Shown: positions 1 through 8,820, numbered from the stretch's first letter. The stretch is DNA of 15,505 nt from an uncultured Bacteroidales bacterium (GCA_946549475.1 CAMNQO010000021.1:1-15505), one strand, 5' to 3'. Program-made: numbers and translations. The notes: generated by a model not told the origin, from the letters alone.

Positions 1-43
1 CAAAACGGTGGCCTGCGACACAAAAGTATTTGTTGACCATCAT
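1..43 (-). CDS. Possible start of next operon gene (partial, unidentified)
   Basis: An ATG at 43-41 lies 1 bp after the TolC-like stop codon (47-45) and opens a frame with no stop through 14 codons to the window edge. The visible start would read MMVNKYFCVAGHRF; a second ATG follows at once at 40-38. The 1 bp gap matches the spacing between the beta-galactosidase and membrane-fusion genes in the same operon, which is the main reason to call it a gene start. There is too little sequence to name a family. It could equally be the untranslated region after the efflux operon. I see no terminator hairpin in these 44 bases. Confidence 0.35.
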   Translation of the reverse strand, partial: MMVNKYFCVAGHRF

Positions 44-44
44 A

Positions 45-1427
45 TCAATCGTTGTTTTTGGGCAGATGGCTGCGATACACCTGCAAGGCTGTCAGATAAT
101 CACCCAGCGCAACCGTTTCCCGTTCCACCTGTTCGGCCAGGTTGCCGTAGGCCTGGAGAAGATCCGTCGTCGTACTGCAGCCCGATTCATAACTGACCCG
201 GGCCTGGTCATAGAGATAGTGCCCGTATTCCCGCTGGCTACGGGCCAGCGTCAGTGCATCCCACGCGCTGGTGAGTTCCAAGTAGAATTTGCGCTGGCGC
301 AGGAGCAGCATTTCAGAAAGATGCTCGCGGTCGTATTGCGCTTTTTCGATGTCGTACTGCCGCCTTTTCATCTTGTAGGAATTGGCGGCCCAGTCGGTCA
401 GCGGTATCGAGAAGGCGGCGAAGACCAGCCCGTTCCATCGGCCGGGCCTGGTGTCGAAGAAACGGTTGAAACCATAACGCACGCCCAGACCGATTTGCGG
501 CAGCGTACTGCCCAGGGCGATCTTCTTCTCAAATTGTGCGGCCTTCACCTGCAAATCGAGCAGGCGCGTCTCGGTCAGGCCCGCGACCGCCTCGTTTTCG
601 TCCACATACACCTCTTCGGGAGCCGGAATGCCGTCCATGCCGGGACTGACGAAAGCATAATCATCCAGATCCATCACCTTGTAGTGGTATCCGATGTTTC
701 CCAGCAGGTTCATCTTCATCAGGCGGAGCCCGGACTTGAGCCTGGCCCGGCCGTTGCCCAGTTCCATTTTCCTGTTTTGGAGCAGCAGGTAGTCGGCCTT
801 GACAATGACTCCCTCGCGGAAAGCCACATCCGCCACTTTTTCGAGACTGTCGAGCAGGTCCTGCATGGCATTGAGGTATTTTTCCTTCTCCATCAGGGCG
901 ATGAGGCCGAAATAATTGCGCTCTACTTCTTCCAGCACCTGCTGTTCGGACAATTCAGCCTTGAGGGCGGCGGCCTCGGTTCCCAGTTTGGAGTACAGGA
1001 AACCGTTGACGATGCGCCCGCCGGCAAAAACCGGCTGGATGGCCGTGACGCCGTAACTCTGCCCGTATTTCAGGAAATCCAGGGAGGCCGTTCCCCCCTG
1101 CTCGTCGGCGATGGTCTGCCAGATACCTTGAATGACATTTCCCACATCGTTGTTACCGATGAGATCCACGGCAGTGACACTGACAAGGGGGTTGAAAGCA
1201 TGGAAGGCAAATCCGCTGACGGAAGCGTTGGGGAAGAAACGGGAAGCCACCTCCGCCTCCAGCGCCTTGGCGGCTTTGCAGTCCAACGCGGCCTTGCGCA
1301 GTTCGTGGCTGTTCTGCAGGGCGATGTCTTTGCATTCGTCCAAAGTGAATCTATGCAGTTCCTGGCCGGAAAGCGAAAGGGACGGCAAAAGCAAAAACAC
1401 CAGAATGACAATTTTATTCCACTTCAT
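45..1427 (-). CDS. TolC-family outer-membrane efflux protein
   Basis: This 460-residue protein is the outer-membrane channel of the tripartite efflux system encoded just upstream. It begins with a Sec signal peptide (about residues 1-21: basic MKWNK, hydrophobic core, small residues near SLSG) and has no lipobox cysteine, so it looks like a TolC-type protein rather than an OprM-type lipoprotein. The mature N-terminus carries the outer-membrane-efflux signature (FTLDECKDIALQNSHEL), and long alanine-, leucine- and glutamate-rich helical stretches near residues 45-60, 150-230 and 290-450 fit the two-repeat coiled-coil barrel. Length is typical for the family. I chose the ATG at 1427, which overlaps the end of the RND gene by 14 bp; a TTG at 1439 would add four residues and is less likely. 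Substrate cannot be told from sequence. Confidence 0.93.
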   Translation of the reverse strand: MKWNKIVILVFLLLPSLSLSGQELHRFTLDECKDIALQNSHELRKAALDCKAAKALEAEVASRFFPNASVSGFAFHAFNPLVSVTAVDLIGNNDVGNVIQGIWQTIADEQGGTASLDFLKYGQSYGVTAIQPVFAGGRIVNGFLYSKLGTEAAALKAELSEQQVLEEVERNYFGLIALMEKEKYLNAMQDLLDSLEKVADVAFREGVIVKADYLLLQNRKMELGNGRARLKSGLRLMKMNLLGNIGYHYKVMDLDDYAFVSPGMDGIPAPEEVYVDENEAVAGLTETRLLDLQVKAAQFEKKIALGSTLPQIGLGVRYGFNRFFDTRPGRWNGLVFAAFSIPLTDWAANSYKMKRRQYDIEKAQYDREHLSEMLLLRQRKFYLELTSAWDALTLARSQREYGHYLYDQARVSYESGCSTTTDLLQAYGNLAEQVERETVALGDYLTALQVYRSHLPKNND

Positions 1428-4400
1428 CTTTTTTCGCAAATAATCGCCAGTAGGAAACCGGCATGATCAGCACCGTGAAAGGCAGGGTGATGACGACCCC
1501 GAAGAGTATCACTACGCCCATGGGCATCCACAACGCATCGGCGCTGATAATCATCGGAAGCACGCCCAGGCCCGTAGTGCAGGAGGTCAGGAAGATGGGA
1601 CGCATCCGGCGGGAGCCGGCGAGCATGGCGGCTTCCTTGTAGGAATACCCTTCCTTGAAATGCAGCTCCTCCGCATACTCAAACATGATGATACCGTTGC
1701 GCACGATGATGCCGACCAGGGAAATGATGCCCAGCAGCACCGTCATCCCCATATCCAGACGGAAAATGTACAAGCCCAGGAAACTGCCGAACAGACAGAG
1801 CGAGGACAAAGACATCGTCAGCACGGGAATATTGAACTTCCGGAAATTGATCATCAGGAAAATGAACATGACCACCAGCGCCCCCACGAAGGAGGCCCCC
1901 ATGGCGGGAATCAGCACGGCGTTCATCTCGCTCAGGCCGCCGGCCTCGATCCGGATGCCCTCCGGCAGGTCCAGCTCCTTGAGATACCGCGTGATGCGGC
2001 GCATGGCGACCGGGCTGGATCGGCCGGCTTTCAAGTCCGCCTGCACGGAAATGGAATTGTCGCTGCCACCGTGGCGGGAGAGCTGGGCGGGCACCAGGTC
2101 CGGAGTCACCGAAGCCACCTGCCGCAAAGGTACGCGCAGGCTGGGAATGCTGGCACGGATGTATTTGTTGCGGATGACATCGTACGAAGAACTGTCCCGA
2201 TTCCCGATGCCGTAGATGGCGATGGGAGGCCCGTCCGTGCCGGCAACGATCGGGGATGTGGAGGCAAACTCCTGACTGAGGGAGAGGCCCACTATCGCGG
2301 GATTGATGCCCAGGCGGGTGGACTCATCCTTGTCCAGGGTGATATTGACGGACGGAATGGTGGAATAATCGGTATGCACCCACTTCATGATGTCGTTCTG
2401 GGCCCGCATGAAGGCGGCCAGGCTGTCCGCGACGGGAACCATTTTTGCGCGGTCTTTGCCGACGACGCGCATCTCGACCGGGGCGGTCACGCCCTGATAG
2501 TCCATCTCCTTGATGCGGATGAGGGCGTTGGGGAAAATGTATTCGTATTTTTCCTCGTATTCCCGCACCAGTTCCCGGGTCGCGTCTTCACTGACCGTAT
2601 TGACAATCAACTGGGCGAAATTGGATGCAGGCAGGGCCGGCGCGTAGGTCTCATGGAAGCGGGGGGCGCTGCTCCCCACGAAAGCGGTGACATTCTCGAC
2701 CCGGGGGTCGGCCAGGATCCATCGGGTCAGGCTGTCCACATGGGTCTGGGTGGCCTGGAGGACGCTCCCCTCTTCGAGATTCATTTCGATGACAAAGAGG
2801 TTGCGGGAGGCCTTGGGAAGCATCTGGAGATTGAGGGCGAAGAAAAGACCGACGCCCGCAAGCACCAGGCCGACGCCCGAAGCCAGGGTCAGACGGGGAT
2901 GGCGGAAACACACGCGCTCCGCCTTGTCATAGACGGTCTGCAAGGCGTTGAAGAAGGCGGCCTGCACTTTGGCAAAGCCCGTGGCCTCATCCTGCCGGGC
3001 GGAAGCGATGAACCGGACTTCGAGCGAGGGAATGACCACAAGGGCGTAGGCCAGCGAGGTCATCAGGGCGATGGCCATGACCCAGGGGAAGGCGAAGAAC
3101 ACGTCATGCAGGTGTCCCTTCACGAAGAACAGCATCGGAAAGGCCATCAGACTGATGGACAAAGTGGCCATCAGCATGGGCATGATCAGTTCTTTCGCAC
3201 TGGCAATGGCGGCTTCCTTCCGCCCCATGCCCGACGAGAGTTTGGCCATATAGCCGTCTATGGTCACGATGGAGTCGTCCACAATCATGCCCAGCACCAC
3301 GATGAGGGCCGCCAGCGTCACCGTATTCAAGGGCATCCCGACGAGATACATCACGGCCAGGGCGACGGCCGTACAGACCGGCACGCCGGAAGAGGCGACG
3401 GCGGCACTCTTGAAGGGGAAGAGCAGAAGCATCACCAGGATGACCACGAGGATGGAGATGAAGAGGTCGCGCAGGAAATTGACGATGGAGGTGCGGACTA
3501 CGCGGGGCTGGTCGGTGACGCGCATAAGGTGTACGCTGGAAGGAAGTTCCGACTCGAATTGCCGGAGAACCTTGTCCACATCCGCACCGAAAGCGACGAT
3601 GTCGCGGTTGTCACGCATGGAAATGCCCATCAGCAAGGTGTTGTGCCCGTTGAACTGGATGGCCGTGGTCTTTTCCTTGATGCGCCGCTCGACCCGGGCC
3701 ACATCCTCGATACGGACCATGCCGCCCGCAGGGTCGTTCATCACGACTTTCTTGGCGACGGCCTCCTCGGAAGAAATCGGTTCTTCGACATAGATGCGCG
3801 AATCCCCGAAACGCCCGGCAAAGGAACCGGCGGGGACCTGGATGCCGTCCCGGGTCTGGGTCAGGCTGATGGCCAGCGGGCTGATGCCGTATGCAGCCAT
3901 GCGGTCCATGTCGGCCGTGACCGCGATCTCCTCGCTTTGGGACCCCATAATCTGCACCTTCGCCACATCCGGAAGAGCGAGCAGACGCTCCTTGAGATCT
4001 CGGGCATACTCGTCCATTTCGCTCCAGCCCTTGTCCTCGGATTCCATGGACACGAGGATGGAAGAGACATTGGAAAAATCATCGAGGACAACGACGGCCA
4101 GGACATTGAGCGGAAGGGTGAGTTTGCGGGTCTGGAACTTGAAGCGGATGTCAGCCCAGGTCTGACGCAGATGCTCGGAAGGTACATTCAGGGTGACATA
4201 TATGTAACAAATGCCATCCTTGGACACCGAATGCAGGGATTTTCGGTCCACTTCCGGACAGGACATCAGGACTTCCTCGAGGGGCTTGGTCAGATTCTCT
4301 TCCACGCGATCGGCCGAGGCCCCGGGATAGACGGCGGCCACCAGTCCCTGTTTGATGGGAACGGTGGGAAACTCCGCCTTGTTCATCTTCCAGATGCCCA

Positions 4401-4491
4401 GCAGGCCGATGAGAATCAGTCCCGCTACAACCAGATAGACCGCTTTGGACCCCTCTATGACTCCTTCAAAAAAATCCCAGTTTTTTCTCAT
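1414..4491 (-). CDS. RND-family efflux transporter, inner-membrane pump subunit
   Basis: This 1025-residue protein is a proton-driven RND pump of the AcrB-like group. It has the expected plan: TM1 at about residues 14-33, a large periplasmic porter domain, a TM2-6 bundle at about 336-540, a second periplasmic domain, and TM8-12 at the end. The TM4 acidic pair is present as GMIVDDSIV (Asp405-Asp406, equivalent to AcrB Asp407/Asp408). The TM10 relay position is Arg931 (RNGII) where AcrB has Lys940; Arg962 and Thr969 in TM11 match AcrB Arg971 and Thr978. The N-terminal FPTVP and YPGAS motifs are typical. The ATG at 4491 overlaps the membrane-fusion stop as ATGA and is preceded by GGAG. The frame stays open further upstream, but that stretch is antiparallel noise over the previous gene. 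Substrate is unknown. Confidence 0.95.
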   Translation of the reverse strand: MRKNWDFFEGVIEGSKAVYLVVAGLILIGLLGIWKMNKAEFPTVPIKQGLVAAVYPGASADRVEENLTKPLEEVLMSCPEVDRKSLHSVSKDGICYIYVTLNVPSEHLRQTWADIRFKFQTRKLTLPLNVLAVVVLDDFSNVSSILVSMESEDKGWSEMDEYARDLKERLLALPDVAKVQIMGSQSEEIAVTADMDRMAAYGISPLAISLTQTRDGIQVPAGSFAGRFGDSRIYVEEPISSEEAVAKKVVMNDPAGGMVRIEDVARVERRIKEKTTAIQFNGHNTLLMGISMRDNRDIVAFGADVDKVLRQFESELPSSVHLMRVTDQPRVVRTSIVNFLRDLFISILVVILVMLLLFPFKSAAVASSGVPVCTAVALAVMYLVGMPLNTVTLAALIVVLGMIVDDSIVTIDGYMAKLSSGMGRKEAAIASAKELIMPMLMATLSISLMAFPMLFFVKGHLHDVFFAFPWVMAIALMTSLAYALVVIPSLEVRFIASARQDEATGFAKVQAAFFNALQTVYDKAERVCFRHPRLTLASGVGLVLAGVGLFFALNLQMLPKASRNLFVIEMNLEEGSVLQATQTHVDSLTRWILADPRVENVTAFVGSSAPRFHETYAPALPASNFAQLIVNTVSEDATRELVREYEEKYEYIFPNALIRIKEMDYQGVTAPVEMRVVGKDRAKMVPVADSLAAFMRAQNDIMKWVHTDYSTIPSVNITLDKDESTRLGINPAIVGLSLSQEFASTSPIVAGTDGPPIAIYGIGNRDSSSYDVIRNKYIRASIPSLRVPLRQVASVTPDLVPAQLSRHGGSDNSISVQADLKAGRSSPVAMRRITRYLKELDLPEGIRIEAGGLSEMNAVLIPAMGASFVGALVVMFIFLMINFRKFNIPVLTMSLSSLCLFGSFLGLYIFRLDMGMTVLLGIISLVGIIVRNGIIMFEYAEELHFKEGYSYKEAAMLAGSRRMRPIFLTSCTTGLGVLPMIISADALWMPMGVVILFGVVITLPFTVLIMPVSYWRLFAKKDEVE

Positions 4492-5522
4492 GGATTCTCC
4501 ACTTCTACAGGGCTGACTTTCATACCGGTACTCACCTTCTGCGTCCCTTCGACAATGATGCGGTCGCCCGGCCGGAGACCGCTTTCGATGGATATGCCCG
4601 TTCCGGCGAAGCCCCCGGCCCGGACATAACGCTTTTCTACCCGGTCGGCCGCATTGACCAGCCACACGTAACGGCCGTTGTCATCGACTTTGATGACGGA
4701 CGCGGGTACGATCATCCGCTCCTGACGGTCCGTTTCGAGACTCACCTTGCAGGCCATGCCGGCTTTCAGGCCGGCCGGCTGCTCGCGGAAGGCAAGCCTT
4801 ACCAGATAGGAGTGGCTGACCAGGCTGGCCTGCACGCCGATTTCGTCGATCGCCGCCTCCGCTTCCAGGTAGTCCAGGGCCGGTATGACGACTGTGCCCT
4901 TCATGCCTTCGCGGATGCGGGAAAACTCGTTTTCGGGCACACCGATGGAGACATCGAGGTGACGCTCGTCGATGAGGGTGGCCAGCCTTGCGAGGGGCTT
5001 GACTTCGTCTCCGGGCGCGACATGCAATTCACAGACCGTGGCATCCCAGGGGGCCGTCACCTGACATTCCTCCTGCATGCGGGCCGCCATGTCGGCGGCC
5101 GCTTCGGCCTGGGTCAGTTTGGTGGCGATGTCCTTCCACTGAATCTCGGACATTCCCCCGGCCTGGTACACTTTTTCCGCCCGCCGGTAGCCGTCCCGGG
5201 CCTGGGACAAGGTGGCGTCGGCCGTCTTCTTCATGTTGTCCGCCGCAGGCGAATCCACCTTGACGACCAATGTGCCCTGATCGACTTTCTGTCCTTGGCG
5301 CACGGGCATTTCAACCACCGTTCCCCCGTATGGACATAGCAAGACCGTACTGTGCTTGGACACGACCGTACCGATGTAACTGCGGGTGTACGCACTCTGC
5401 ATATCCTTCACTTCCAATACCGTGACGGGAACCACTGTCTCCTGCTTCTGCGTTTTGGGGCCGCAGGAAGCGGCAGCCAGCCCGATGAGTGGAAATGCCA
5501 GGAATAAAGCGGAATGTTTCAT
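4488..5522 (-). CDS. RND efflux periplasmic adaptor (membrane-fusion lipoprotein)
   Basis: This 344-residue adaptor links the RND pump to the TolC-like channel. The N-terminus is a lipoprotein signal peptide with lipobox AASC, lipidated Cys20, followed by GPK. A biotinyl/lipoyl-like half follows (GTVVEMPVRQGQKVDQGTLV, about residues 67-86), then a short alpha-helical hairpin (about 95-140), the second lipoyl half (TAPWDATVCELHVAPGDEV), a beta-barrel domain (about 195-265) and a membrane-proximal domain containing VPASVIKVDDNGRYVWLV. The ATG at 5522 starts 1 bp after the beta-galactosidase TAG; it directly precedes the lipoprotein signal, whereas the upstream TTG at 5540 would add six residues inside the beta-galactosidase gene. 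The stop overlaps the RND start by 4 bp. I see no separate promoter in the 60 bases before it. Confidence 0.95.
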   Translation of the reverse strand: MKHSALFLAFPLIGLAAASCGPKTQKQETVVPVTVLEVKDMQSAYTRSYIGTVVSKHSTVLLCPYGGTVVEMPVRQGQKVDQGTLVVKVDSPAADNMKKTADATLSQARDGYRRAEKVYQAGGMSEIQWKDIATKLTQAEAAADMAARMQEECQVTAPWDATVCELHVAPGDEVKPLARLATLIDERHLDVSIGVPENEFSRIREGMKGTVVIPALDYLEAEAAIDEIGVQASLVSHSYLVRLAFREQPAGLKAGMACKVSLETDRQERMIVPASVIKVDDNGRYVWLVNAADRVEKRYVRAGGFAGTGISIESGLRPGDRIIVEGTQKVSTGMKVSPVEVENP

Positions 5523-5523
5523 T

Positions 5524-8500
5524 CTATTCGATGTTGACAACAGGACTTATCACAAAACTGACGCTGCGGGGAGCGGGTTTGACCAGGTATTCTTCACGCG
5601 GCAGGGCCCCCCAGGAATTGACGCAGCCCAGGCCCATCTGGACGAGGTCGAAATTGACCCAGGTACTGCCCTCGCTGCGGCGATTTTCGCAGGCAAGCTT
5701 TTTCAGCTGGAGAGAATGTTTGATGCCGGACCGGGCGGGATTGAGTTCCAGCCGGCTGAAAGGCAGGGCGGAAGCGGAAAATTCCTCTCCGTCGGCACGG
5801 GCGATGCACAAGCCCGTACCGTTGGCATCCAGGGCTTTGAACCACTTCAAGCCGACATGCGTACCGCTCTCCTGCGGGACGACATAGCCGTAGTGATACT
5901 GGTCTTCGACTTTTTGGACATACCGGCCGACCGTAGCGGAAGAACGGCGGTCACAATAGGTCTCGAAGGGACCGCAGCCATAGAAATCGACGGTAGAATA
6001 CTGTCCGGGCATCGAAAATTCCATGCCGAAACGACCCATCAGCGGGGCTTCGGACAGTTTTCCGGCATCGCTCATCGTCTCGGTCACGACCAGGTTGCCG
6101 GCCGCGTCGGCCGTGTATTCGAGGACCAGGCCGGCGGCTCCGTCCAGGAGGGGCTTGAAGACGACCCGGGCCCCGGTCTTTTCTCCGGAGAAAGTCTCGA
6201 CGGATGCCGGCTCACAGACGGGCTCCACCCATTGGTCCATCGCATTGACGATCGTCTTTCCGCGACGGGCGGCGTGCGACACGGCGCCGAGGTCATTGGA
6301 TGTGAAAGCCCGGTTGAAACTGGGTTTGACAGGAGTCTTGAGCAACTCCTTGCCGCCCAGGGTGTAACTTGTGACGAAGCCGCTGCGCTTGTCGAGCCGG
6401 ATGCTCCAGGAAGTACGGGACATGCCGCAGCCTTTCCGCTCGCCGGAGAAGGTCAGGGTATTGGCATCCTCGCTGACGAGGGGGGCGGCGCCGAGAGAGA
6501 CGAAAGCCTTGGGGGCCGCTTCGGCGACGGTCAACTGGTCGTAGGCCGATACGAAACCGGCGTCCAGCAGTCCGTCTTTGGCCTTGAGGCTGTACTCGAC
6601 ATACAGGAAGACATCTTTTTCTCCGAGCGGACCGCAGGCTTTTTCAATCTCCGCGCGGCCGAGACCGGGCAGCGATACGCTGACCGTCTGCTGCGCGGGG
6701 ACGGGCAGGTCGTCAACGACGCCGCTCAGCACATCTTTGCCCCCGCATTGGAGCGTCCAGCGCATACGGAAGTTGGACAGGTCGGTGAAGAAGTTCTCAT
6801 TGTACACCTGCACCCGTCCGGAGAGAATCTCGTCCGCCGTAGCGCTGGTAAGGATGTTGCGCTGCTGGTAACGGACCTCATAAGCGTGCGGATGCAGGCT
6901 GCGGTCCGCCGCGATGACGCCGTTGCAGTTGAAATCGTCGCTGGACGGGTCGTAATCGTTGAAATCGCCGCCATAGGCAATGATTTTGTCCGTCCCATAA
7001 CGGGCGGGGTCGGAGGGCCACTCGATTCCCTGGTCCACGAAGTCCCAGATATAGCCTCCCTGGTAACCGGGGTATTTGCGGATGAGGTCCCAATATTCCT
7101 TGAAACCACCCATCGAGTTGCCCATCGCATGGGCATACTCACACTGGATCAAAGGTTTGTCCTGAACCGGTTTTCCGTCCCAGCCGGCGGCACGGGCCCT
7201 CTCGGCCTCGCTGCCGTTCCAGCCTTGCTCCAGATACTTGACGCATTTCTCGTAGGAGTAATACATCGGGCAATTGAAATCGGAGACCGGAGTCTCACGC
7301 ATGCGCTCATAGTGGACCGGGCGGCTGGCATCGTAAGCACGCACCCAGGCTGCGGATTTTTCAAAGTTGGGGCCTTCGCCGGCCTCGTTGCCCAGACTCC
7401 AGACGATGATGCTGGGGTGGTTGAAGTCGCGCAAGACCATCCTGCGGGCACGATCGACATGGGCCAGTTCGTAATCGGCGCGTTTGGCGAGGGTCTCGGG
7501 ACCGTAGCCCATACCGTGGCTTTCGACATTGGCCTCGTCCAGCACATAGATACCGTAGCGGTCGCAGAGGTCGTACCATCTGGGGTCGTCGGGATAGTGG
7601 CAGGTGCGGACGGCATTGAAGTTGAGTTCCTTCATGATGCGGATGTCCCCGACCATGTCTTTTTCGGATACCACATAGCCTTTGTATGCGTTCATTTCAT
7701 GGCGGTCAACGCCTTTGATGAGGACGGGCTTGCCGTTGACCAGCAGTTGGTTGCCCTCAATCTTCACGGTGCGGAAGCCGACTTTGAATCCGGCCGTCTC
7801 GGTGACTGCGCCTTTGCCGACGGCCGAGACCTTGAGGTCGTAGAGCACCGGCGTTTCCGCACTCCAGCAGGCGGGATTGGCGATTTTGTCGTTGAAACGG
7901 ACCACGCGGAAGCCGGTTTCCGATTTCTCATTGCCCTTGACGCTGACGGTCCGGGACAGCACGCTCCGGCCGTCGGGGGCGGTCATTTCCAACTTCAGGG
8001 CCGACACGCCGGAGGTCACTTCCGCCTTGAAATCGAAAGCACCGTCCGCCGAAGCGACGAATTTCACATCCTCGATGCGGGCTTTCGGACGGGCATACAG
8101 GAAGGTCTGGCGGGAAAGACCGGCGAAACGCCAGAAATCCTGACATTCGAGATAAGTACCGTCGCACCAGCGCTGGATTTCCAGACCGATCTGGTTGTCT
8201 CCGGGCTTGACATACCGGGTGATGTCGAAGCGGGCTTCAAGTTTGCTGTCCTCACTGTAGCCGATTTCCTTTCCATTGACGAATACGCGCACATTGGAAG
8301 TGGCGGAACCGATGCAAAGAAAGATATCCTGTCCCTTCCATGCCTTGTCAACCGTGATGACACGGCGGTACTGCCCGACATAATTGTGTTCATCGGGCAC
8401 GAAGGGCGGATTGTTCTCGAAGTGACCGTCCCAAGGATAAGGCGTATTGACATAAATGGGATCCATATAACCGGCAAACTCCCACAAACCGGGCACTTGC

Positions 8501-8763
8501 ATCGGCTTCCAGCCTTTTCCCTCATCTTTGAGAGGAAGGGTGCCGAAGCCTTCGCGGGTGACCTCTTTGCGGTCGGCGAAAAAACGGAAATCCCAGATGC
8601 CGTTCAGGCTCACATAATCCCCGTCAGTGAAAAAAGTGGACCGCATGGGAAGACGGTTCTTCTGGACGATGCCGGGATCCTGCCAGTCAGGCAGTTGAGA
8701 GGGTGCCGCCGCCGAGAGCGCAAGGCTCGCGAGCAGGGCTGGGACAAACAAAAGCGACTTCAT
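5524..8763 (-). CDS. lacZ: Secreted glycoside hydrolase family 2 beta-galactosidase (LacZ type)
   Basis: This 1079-residue enzyme should hydrolyse terminal beta-galactosides. It begins with a Sec signal peptide (MKSLLFVPALLASLALSAAA) without a lipobox, so it is probably periplasmic. Domain order matches E. coli LacZ: an N-terminal sugar-binding jelly roll (about residues 50-220, with LNGIWDFRF), an immunoglobulin-like domain (about 220-330), the TIM barrel, and the C-terminal beta-sandwich domains ending at about 1075. The catalytic acid/base is Glu460 in VWSLGNEAG and the nucleophile is Glu542 in QCEYAHAMGN, almost the same numbering as E. coli Glu461 and Glu537. HYPDDPRWYDLCDRYG and GYIWDFVDQG are further GH2 signatures. 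Exact linkage preference is not readable; host-glycan or plant galactosides are both possible. No SusC/SusD pair is in the window. It is the first gene of an operon with an RND efflux system, which is not an obvious functional partner. Confidence 0.95.
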   Translation of the reverse strand: MKSLLFVPALLASLALSAAAPSQLPDWQDPGIVQKNRLPMRSTFFTDGDYVSLNGIWDFRFFADRKEVTREGFGTLPLKDEGKGWKPMQVPGLWEFAGYMDPIYVNTPYPWDGHFENNPPFVPDEHNYVGQYRRVITVDKAWKGQDIFLCIGSATSNVRVFVNGKEIGYSEDSKLEARFDITRYVKPGDNQIGLEIQRWCDGTYLECQDFWRFAGLSRQTFLYARPKARIEDVKFVASADGAFDFKAEVTSGVSALKLEMTAPDGRSVLSRTVSVKGNEKSETGFRVVRFNDKIANPACWSAETPVLYDLKVSAVGKGAVTETAGFKVGFRTVKIEGNQLLVNGKPVLIKGVDRHEMNAYKGYVVSEKDMVGDIRIMKELNFNAVRTCHYPDDPRWYDLCDRYGIYVLDEANVESHGMGYGPETLAKRADYELAHVDRARRMVLRDFNHPSIIVWSLGNEAGEGPNFEKSAAWVRAYDASRPVHYERMRETPVSDFNCPMYYSYEKCVKYLEQGWNGSEAERARAAGWDGKPVQDKPLIQCEYAHAMGNSMGGFKEYWDLIRKYPGYQGGYIWDFVDQGIEWPSDPARYGTDKIIAYGGDFNDYDPSSDDFNCNGVIAADRSLHPHAYEVRYQQRNILTSATADEILSGRVQVYNENFFTDLSNFRMRWTLQCGGKDVLSGVVDDLPVPAQQTVSVSLPGLGRAEIEKACGPLGEKDVFLYVEYSLKAKDGLLDAGFVSAYDQLTVAEAAPKAFVSLGAAPLVSEDANTLTFSGERKGCGMSRTSWSIRLDKRSGFVTSYTLGGKELLKTPVKPSFNRAFTSNDLGAVSHAARRGKTIVNAMDQWVEPVCEPASVETFSGEKTGARVVFKPLLDGAAGLVLEYTADAAGNLVVTETMSDAGKLSEAPLMGRFGMEFSMPGQYSTVDFYGCGPFETYCDRRSSATVGRYVQKVEDQYHYGYVVPQESGTHVGLKWFKALDANGTGLCIARADGEEFSASALPFSRLELNPARSGIKHSLQLKKLACENRRSEGSTWVNFDLVQMGLGCVNSWGALPREEYLVKPAPRSVSFVISPVVNIE

Positions 8764-8768
8764 TTCAA

Positions 8769-8788
8769 AAGGTTTTAGATTAAACCTT
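8769..8788 (-). promoter_or_regulatory. Perfect 7-bp inverted repeat, operator-like, in beta-galactosidase leader
   Basis: On the transcribed strand the sequence is AAGGTTT-AATCTA-AAACCTT, two perfect 7-base arms around a 6-base spacer. It directly abuts the predicted -7 box and spans the expected transcription start, ending 5 bp before the beta-galactosidase ATG. That position suits a repressor operator. It could also form a weak AU-rich hairpin in the leader RNA that masks the start, or act as a poor terminator for the Bat operon, although the stem is short and the following run is only TTTTG. The regulator is not in the window. Confidence 0.4.
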
Positions 8789-8820
8789 CAAAATTAGCCA
8801 AAAATCAGATAATTTCCAAA
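8789..8820 (-). promoter_or_regulatory. Predicted Bacteroidetes-type promoter for the beta-galactosidase/efflux operon
   Basis: On the minus strand a TTTG (8820-8817) is followed after 20 bp by TAATTTTG (8796-8789), matching the Bacteroidetes primary-sigma consensus -33 TTTG and -7 TAnnTTTG with spacing of about 19-21. The predicted start of transcription falls near 8782, giving a leader of about 20 nt before the ATG at 8763. The -33 box lies inside the last codons of the upstream BatD-BatE gene, so the promoter occupies almost the whole of the only real intergenic gap in the window. The match is by eye; the site is AT-rich against a GC-rich background, which raises the odds that it is functional. 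Confidence 0.6.

Noticed and set aside
1660..4629. Open frame of 989 codons on the plus strand opposite the RND pump
   Set aside because: The translation is His/Gly/Asp-rich low-quality sequence typical of an antisense shadow, and the minus strand encodes an unmistakable RND transporter.
4492..4665. Upstream extension of the RND frame
   Set aside because: It would overlap the adaptor gene by about 180 bp with arginine- and glycine-rich noise; the ATG at 4491 has an ATGA junction and a normal RND N-terminus.
5386..8778. Very long open frame (1130 codons) on the plus strand opposite the beta-galactosidase
   Set aside because: It mirrors codon boundaries of a clear GH2 enzyme with catalytic residues. 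GC-rich codon use often leaves the opposite strand open. Its translation has no recognisable domain, and no promoter or start context is seen.
8764..8804. Terminator for the Bat operon in the 41-bp gap
   Set aside because: The only hairpin has a 7-bp AT-rich stem and is followed by TTTTG rather than a U-run; promoter/operator fits its position better.
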